Origin: Pseudomonadota bacterium
GTDB lineage: Bacteria; Desulfobacterota; Desulfobacteria; Desulfobacterales; Desulfobacteraceae
Reading direction: 5' to 3'
DNA: 62,036 nucleotides
Assembly: GCA_018821535.1 (NCBI GenBank)
Contig: JAHJLV010000028.1
Location: forward strand, 1-62,036
Shown: positions 61,401 to 62,036 of the stretch, one piece after another
Position numbering within the stretch: the first letter of the stretch is position 1
Layout: every line of letters begins with the position of its first letter
The notes under the pieces: generated by a model
Seen by the model: only the letters and a program-made list of their open reading frames with translations
What the model was told of the DNA's origin: nothing
Database searches by the model: none
Translations under genes and position numbers: made by a program

Positions 61401-61624
61401 TTATGACGGATGTTGTCATGCCCGAAATGAACGGCCGAGACCTGTCGAAAATACTCCTCAGCATGCACCCTGGCCTTAAATGTTTGTTTATGTCGGGTTA
61501 CACAGCCAACGTTATTGCTCATCACGGTGTTCTGGATACAGGAGTGCAGTTTATAAACAAACCGTTTTCAAGTCAGGACCTGGCCACAAAAGTAAGAGAG
61601 GTGTTGGATGAGGCCAAAGGTTAA
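58439..61624 (+). CDS. PocR/PAS hybrid sensor histidine kinase
   Basis: A 1061-residue cytoplasmic hybrid kinase without membrane helices. An N-terminal PocR sensor domain (residues 1-170, with conserved cysteines in CTKFHRTNKDCEREC and the YQCPHGL motif) may bind a small molecule or metal. Four PAS domains follow (about 185-300, 305-425, 430-550, 560-680). The HisKA domain has H699 in GGVAHDFNNML; the ATPase has NLCVNARDAI and GTGLGLATVYG. A C-terminal receiver carries D991 in LLMTDVVMPEMNG. GGAGAGG precedes the ATG. No response regulator or obvious target is adjacent, and it lies in the repeat-bearing accessory region. Confidence 0.93.
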   Translation: MKYKLQDLIDIEHFQTLQDRLNKIYSFPSSIIDNEGNILTATAWQDVCTKFHRTNKDCERECIKSDQYIRDHLHEANPAVSYQCPHGLVDNATPIIIDGIHYGNFFTGQFFLDEPDLSFFRSQAQKYGFDEDAYLDAVKRVPIWTQEQLNNYLFFIKGLIAVISESGLKKLKETENRKLIEISEKRHRSILKSAMDGYWLTDTEGRLLEVNNTYCRMSGYSEDELLSMRVPDLEATEDPEIVAEHMQIVVLQGSDRFESKHRRKDGTVFDVEVSIQFRPEKGGQCVCFLRDITEYKKTEKDLKESEERFRYLSDGAMEAIFFTKDGFCLEANQVAAEIFGYDDRSQFIGIFGTDIIAPESHSIVKSHMLTGTFDPYEAVGMRKDGTRFPISIRAKAMPYKDAGIVRVTSITDITNIKQAEKSLRESEEDLKESQRIAHVGSWRLDLASNQVVWSEELYRMYGFDPTSPPPPYTEHQKLFTPESWNKLSTALNNTKDTGIPYELELETLREDGNRGWMWVHGEAVHDAIGSTVGLRGVAQDITERKQTEEALKASEKKYQSLFKNAQVALFRNRLSDGKVLEINERYAKMAGYSNIEDCMAEFNAADAWVDPNGRNELLKILQENGSVSDYETKIIRKDGTSIWISFSATIFPEHGFLEGSIVEITERKKSEIQQKKLQAQLDQAQKMESVGRLAGGVAHDFNNMLSIILGNAEIIMADIDASNPLVTNLEEIYKAAERSANLTRQLLAFARKQTIDPKVLDLNHVLDDMLKMLKRLIGENIDLTWQPAKNLRPVKIDPSQIDQILANLCVNARDAIKSVGKVTIETDNTSFDENYCKEHTGFNPGDYVMMAVSDDGSGMDKKTLDKLFEPFFTTKKIGQGTGLGLATVYGIVKQNNGFINVYSEPGEGTTFKIYLPVHSEPAVSKQKDFKKTSLTGNETILLVEDEEGILRMTKMMLERLGYSVLIASTPNEAISIVEASNINTIHLLMTDVVMPEMNGRDLSKILLSMHPGLKCLFMSGYTANVIAHHGVLDTGVQFINKPFSSQDLATKVREVLDEAKG

Positions 61625-61771
61625 AAGTTTTGATTTAGTATCCTTATCAAAATTCTTATGGGTCTGTAATTATGAAAGATACTATCTGAATCCTTGAAAA
61701 TACTTGATCGAAAAAAAGCACCTATGGGTTGGGATATTGAGGTAGGAATAAGGTGTTTAATTTGTCCATAA

Positions 61772-61841
61772 TGTGTCGCTCAGAGGTCCGCCAATAAGGG
61801 CGTTTATTTCTTTTTCCAGTGCTTAGGGTAATCCAAAATTC
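61772..61841. repeat. Direct repeat R1, right copy
   Basis: A 70-base copy of the repeat at 54477-54547 in the same orientation, sharing GGCGTTTATTTCTTTTTCC and GTGCTTAG with mismatches between. It lies about 150 bases past the sensor-kinase stop. Confidence 0.75.
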
Positions 61842-61897
61842 TATAGTGAGCTTTTTGTATTACCCCTTTTGGGAGTTTATTAAAAATGTCCGGATTC

Positions 61898-61962
61898 ACA
61901 GGGAAAGTCTTGGGTAGTCATTCTGCTAAAAATCTGAACCTGTTTTGCAAGTAGTCCTCTCT
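61898..61962. repeat. Dispersed 65-bp repeat, copy C
   Basis: A copy beginning ACAGGGAAAGTCTTGGG and ending GTAGTCCTCTCT, close to copy A over both ends and in the bases just before (TTAAAAAT...GG). It is the fourth copy and the only one outside the R1 pair. Confidence 0.7.
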
Positions 61963-62036
61963 ATAAAAATAAATTCAGTTTGGAGAATTAAATTTTTAAA
62001 TCCGAAATTCTAAAATTAATTTTGTGGCTGGAAAAA

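Larger units (their letters stand above)
61625..62036. other. Right-end non-coding region
   Basis: No gene is supported in the last 412 bases. They hold the right copy of repeat R1 and copy C of the 65-bp repeat. The accessory region may continue past the window. Confidence 0.55.

Noticed and set aside
54477..61962. Integron cassette array with attC sites
   Set aside because: The intergenic repeats lack the conserved GTTRRRY/RYYYAAC ends and imperfect inverted-repeat structure of attC, gene orientation is mixed, and no integrase is visible.
1..62036. CRISPR arrays, insertion sequences, prophage genes
   Set aside because: No regularly spaced identical repeats, transposase, integrase or phage structural genes were seen.

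Overview
This window reads as the chromosome of a strictly anaerobic, respiring deltaproteobacterium (Desulfobacterota), most like the completely oxidising sulfate reducers of the Desulfobacteraceae. The case rests on a methylenetetrahydrofolate reductase operon carrying MetV, a membrane b-type subunit and a tetraheme c3-type cytochrome; a CooC-type ATPase of the carbon-monoxide dehydrogenase maturation family; a multiheme cytochrome; a probable selenoprotein; and the general style of the housekeeping genes. No rRNA or species marker is present, so the taxonomy is an inference.

Layout. 1-3.4 kb, minus strand: a five-gene operon (cytochrome c3, metV, NarI-like membrane protein, HdrC-like ferredoxin, metF) that looks like a membrane-bound methyl-H4folate oxidation module. 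3.8-6.1 kb: a secreted Cache-like protein followed by a chemoreceptor. 6.2-12 kb: a phospholipase-C-like protein, two MFS transporters, and a PhzF/cupin pair facing an XRE-cupin regulator. 12-18.5 kb: a small unannotated ORF, a coiled-coil protein, a pentaheme cytochrome, a lipoprotein, then a CDF-SulP-DUF486 group divergent from MntP. 18.5-28.5 kb: tex, tpx, an AsmA protein, a DUF4197 protein, a beta-CASP nuclease, a diguanylate cyclase, a SlyD-like FKBP and an acyl-ACP thioesterase. 28.5-37 kb: a Kef-type antiporter with an EIIA domain, DUF2062, and an operon of potassium channel, propeller histidine kinase and response regulator. 37-46 kb: CooC-like ATPase, methyltransferase, AmrS radical SAM enzyme, UbiA/UbiX pair, CCA-adding enzyme, SerB, GlcF-like protein and a DapA-like aldolase. 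46-54.2 kb: NUDIX, queDEC, tRNA-Met, an acidic zinc-ribbon membrane protein, hpt, a CbpA-like co-chaperone and mnmG.

54.2-62 kb is an accessory region. It looks more AT-rich, has long gaps, and carries a toxin-antitoxin pair, a metallo-beta-lactamase protein, a GFA protein and a large PocR/PAS hybrid kinase. It also holds two families of dispersed repeats that I could find nowhere else in the window: one about 70-bp direct repeat at both ends (54.48 and 61.77 kb), and four diverged copies of a 65-bp element, one in nearly every intergenic gap.

The most interesting single gene is in this region. At 54764-55309 a peroxiredoxin-like (PRXL2/SelU-type) gene is interrupted by one in-frame TGA exactly where the catalytic cysteine belongs, followed at the right distance by a SECIS-like hairpin. 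It is best read as a selenoprotein and would be mis-annotated as a truncated 137-residue protein. Its promoter has a perfect 18-bp palindrome in the spacer, suggesting dedicated regulation. The second system worth attention is the metF operon at the left edge.
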